A stretch of 64,000 bases of DNA from Desulfobacterales bacterium (GTDB taxonomy: Bacteria; Desulfobacterota; Desulfobacteria; Desulfobacterales; SpSt-501): positions 62,001-126,000 of the forward strand of contig JAUQXK010000052.1 in the NCBI GenBank assembly GCA_030834695.1. The letters are read 5' to 3'. The notes under the pieces were generated by a model. It was not told the DNA's origin. It saw nothing but the letters and a program-made list of their open reading frames with translations, and did no database searches. Within the stretch, counting starts at the first letter, position 1. Every line of letters begins with the position of its first letter. A program made the position numbers and the translations under genes. Shown piece after piece: positions 62,485-64,000 of the stretch.

Positions 62485-63240
62485 TTAAAGCTTCCCTGCC
62501 ATCTCCTTGACCCGCTCGCGGGCCGGGCTGTCCACATCATAGGGGGAAATGCCCTTAAGGTCGGCTTCGATCAGACGGTCGTCCTGGGGCAGGAAACCCA
62601 GGAATTCGAAGTCGGGCAGATGAGCCTTGAGAAATTCCTCGTCGGATGAGTTGCGGATCTTGTTGCCCACCACGGCAATGCGGTTCAGCGCGATCTCGGA
62701 CGCCAGCCGGCGGATATGTTCGGCCGTATCGATGCTGCGGCGACCGGGTTCAACGACCACGATGAGCTTGTCCACCGCCTTGGCCGTGGCGCGGCCCAGG
62801 TGTTCGATGCCGGCCTCCATGTCCATGACGACCACCTCGTCGCGCCGCAGCACGATATGCATCACCAGCGCCCGCAGAAGGGCGCTCTCCGGGCAAATGC
62901 ACCCCGAACCCCCCTTTTTGACTCCGCCCAAGCGCATGAGCTTGACGTTGCCGAGTTTGGCGGATAGGGCATCCGGCAGGTCGTCGACCTGGGGATTAAG
63001 CTTGAAATAGCCGCCGATGCTCCCGGGCTGGGCCCCGGTACGCTCGAAAATAAGCTGTTTCATTTCAGCAATGGGGACGATGTTGTCGGCGCCTGCGATC
63101 CCCACACCGGCGGCCAGATTGGCGTCGGGGTCCGCATCGATGGCCAGGACTTTTCGGCCCTGATCGCTGAGCGTCCGAATTAAAAGAGAGGCGAACGTCG
63201 TCTTGCCGACGCCGCCTTTTCCACTGACTGCCAGTTTCAT
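62485..63240 (-). CDS. cooC: CooC-type CO-dehydrogenase nickel-insertion ATPase
   Basis: 251 residues from ATG 63240 behind GAAGAGGAATCC. Deviant Walker A KLAVSGKGGVGKTT, Walker A' VLAIDADPDANLAAGVG, the CxC motif in GSGCICPESALLRALV, and VVMDMEAGIEHLGR, the hallmark of CooC/AcsF. CooC dimers bind Ni and ATP and load nickel into the C-cluster of CODH. No cooS or acs gene is in the window, so the CODH it serves lies elsewhere. Confidence 0.93.
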   Translation of the reverse strand: MKLAVSGKGGVGKTTFASLLIRTLSDQGRKVLAIDADPDANLAAGVGIAGADNIVPIAEMKQLIFERTGAQPGSIGGYFKLNPQVDDLPDALSAKLGNVKLMRLGGVKKGGSGCICPESALLRALVMHIVLRRDEVVVMDMEAGIEHLGRATAKAVDKLIVVVEPGRRSIDTAEHIRRLASEIALNRIAVVGNKIRNSSDEEFLKAHLPDFEFLGFLPQDDRLIEADLKGISPYDVDSPARERVKEMAGKL

Positions 63241-63330
63241 GGATTCCTCTTCGGATATGAATTTATGATGAAGTCTAATGCACTGGATCGATATGGCAAG
63301 ACACGCCGCATGGCAATGAGGCAATTAGGG

Positions 63331-63366
63331 GAAAAATAATGGGCAGCAGAACGTCTGCTGCCCATT
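63331..63366 (-). terminator. Terminator of the pseudopilin-like gene
   Basis: Perfect 13-bp stem AATGGGCAGCAGA / TCTGCTGCCCATT with a 3-nt loop, then ATTTTTCCCC on the minus strand, 24 nt after the stop at 63390. Confidence 0.9.
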
Positions 63367-63389
63367 CGCCAATTGAATTAAGAAATCGG

Positions 63390-63785
63390 TTATCGACGCC
63401 ACTTGCCCGGAGTTTCAATGTTGGAGACGGATCGGACGAGGGCGGCGCTCGTGTCCAGTTTGAAGCGCAGGGTCCCGCCCGAGCTGAGGGGCCCGGCCGT
63501 CCAATCGTAGTCGGCGCCGATGTTGGTATCCATGCGGGGCCAGATCTGCCCGTCGTTGGCATAGCCCGAATCAGACAGTTTGACCAGTGCCCAGGTCAAG
63601 GTCTCACGGCCGTTCAATTCTGCAACACCTAGATCAATGGCTCTCAATCGGGAGTTCTCTTCGATCTCAACATACCTGGGAATAAGAACGGCCGCCAGGA
63701 CACTGAGGATGACCATCGTCGAAATCACTTCGATCAGAGTAAACCCCATCTGTCCAATGCCAGACTTTTTCAGATGCGTGCGCAA
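63390..63785 (-). CDS. Type IV pilin-like / pseudopilin protein
   Basis: 131 residues with a short leader, then MGFTLIEVISTMVILSVLAAVLIP, the prepilin cleavage and hydrophobic helix signature (cleavage after Gly, N-methyl-Phe, Glu5). The globular part ends ADYDWTAGPLSSGGTLRFKL...TPGKWRR. The start is TTG 63785, the only one that gives the charged leader before GFTLIE, behind AGGGAT. The next gene upstream is a paralogue with a similar end, so these are part of a pilin or secretion-system group continuing right of the window. Confidence 0.88.
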   Translation of the reverse strand: MRTHLKKSGIGQMGFTLIEVISTMVILSVLAAVLIPRYVEIEENSRLRAIDLGVAELNGRETLTWALVKLSDSGYANDGQIWPRMDTNIGADYDWTAGPLSSGGTLRFKLDTSAALVRSVSNIETPGKWRR

Positions 63786-63849
63786 TCTTGATATCCCTGC
63801 TTGGATGCACTTTTTGGTTTATGTGAGGCCTAAGCCAGTCGGCATTGAG

Positions 63850-64000
63850 CTATGGCTTTCTCCAGGTCGCCGGCTGAGTCGATGACGATACAGTCCGGGT
63901 GAGAGCAATCGCCGAACCGCCTTTGAAGCTGACGCTGCCGCCGCCTGAAGTAGGAACTCCACTCCAAACATAGTCGGTTCCAAGGTCCGGGCCTAGGGCA
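63850..64000 (-). CDS. Second pseudopilin-like protein, 5' end outside window
   Basis: The minus-strand frame entering at 64000 reads LGPDLGTDYVWSGVPTSGGG then VSFKGGSAIALTRTVSSSTQ-PATWRKP and stops with TAG at 63850-63852. It aligns with the end of the downstream pilin (IGADYDWTAGPLSSGG ... ALVRSVSN...PGKWRR), so it is a tandem paralogue with its N-terminal prepilin part beyond the edge. Confidence 0.78.
   Translation of the reverse strand, partial: ALGPDLGTDYVWSGVPTSGGGSVSFKGGSAIALTRTVSSSTQPATWRKP

Overview
This 64 kb window is chromosomal DNA of a GC-rich (roughly 60 %) Gram-negative bacterium. The gene content fits an anaerobic Desulfobacterota lineage (former Deltaproteobacteria, Desulfobacterales-like). 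The pointers are a HesB-like selenoprotein with an in-frame UGA, the CO-dehydrogenase/nickel accessory proteins CooC and CooT, a DUF3842 protein, a TRAP transporter operon, many small zinc ribbons, and an IspH-UbiA fusion. The species assignment is inference; no rRNA gene is present.

Layout. 0-2.4 kb: a SagB-type dehydrogenase cut by the left edge, a nitroreductase, and the selenoprotein. 2.4-15.5 kb is a housekeeping block: macrodomain, FmdB zinc ribbon, ndk-trmJ, leuC-leuD, lepA, a GGDEF response regulator, valS with a rhomboid protease that overlaps it, an acidic protein, and rsmE. 15.5-20.5 kb is an AT-richer accessory region. It starts at tRNA-Phe, and a 22-bp direct repeat of the tRNA 3' end (15561-15582 and 18742-18763) brackets a decayed island of about 3.2 kb. 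The island holds an integrase N-terminal remnant, a secreted proline-rich protein, a degenerate receiver and an AbiE-type toxin-antitoxin pair whose toxin is cut at the right repeat. Just outside it lies a diverged copy of the receiver module, a canonical receiver and a zinc ribbon.

21.1-28.6 kb is one 2508-codon NRPS-PKS megasynthase, A(Ser)-T-KS-AT-ACP-C-T-TE, with no A domain in its last module and an unusual thioesterase. 29-34.6 kb carries a lipoprotein, a TIR-TM-FGE/sulfatase-modifying-factor-like protein, PilZ, a four-carbon acid sugar kinase, an Smr protein and plsY. 34.7-43.2 kb carries the IspH-UbiA fusion, cooT, DUF3842, an NYN nuclease, parB-parA, an M48 protease with TPRs, and an EF-G. 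43.4-49.9 kb is a same-strand run panB - iclR - dctP-dctQ-dctM - ilvD that looks like a regulated uptake and dehydratase locus. 50-64 kb holds tRNA-Ala, ppiD, a UvrD/PcrA helicase, a TPR membrane protein, a hybrid histidine kinase, a broken four-helix-bundle gene, a Ski2-like helicase, cooC and two pseudopilin-like genes, the last cut by the right edge.

Three copies of a ~48-nt dispersed repeat sit in intergenic spaces at about 28.95, 33.9 and 41.15 kb. The points most worth following are the orphan megasynthase with its odd thioesterase, the selenoprotein, the IspH-UbiA and TIR-FGE fusions, the tRNA-Phe island and the dispersed repeat.
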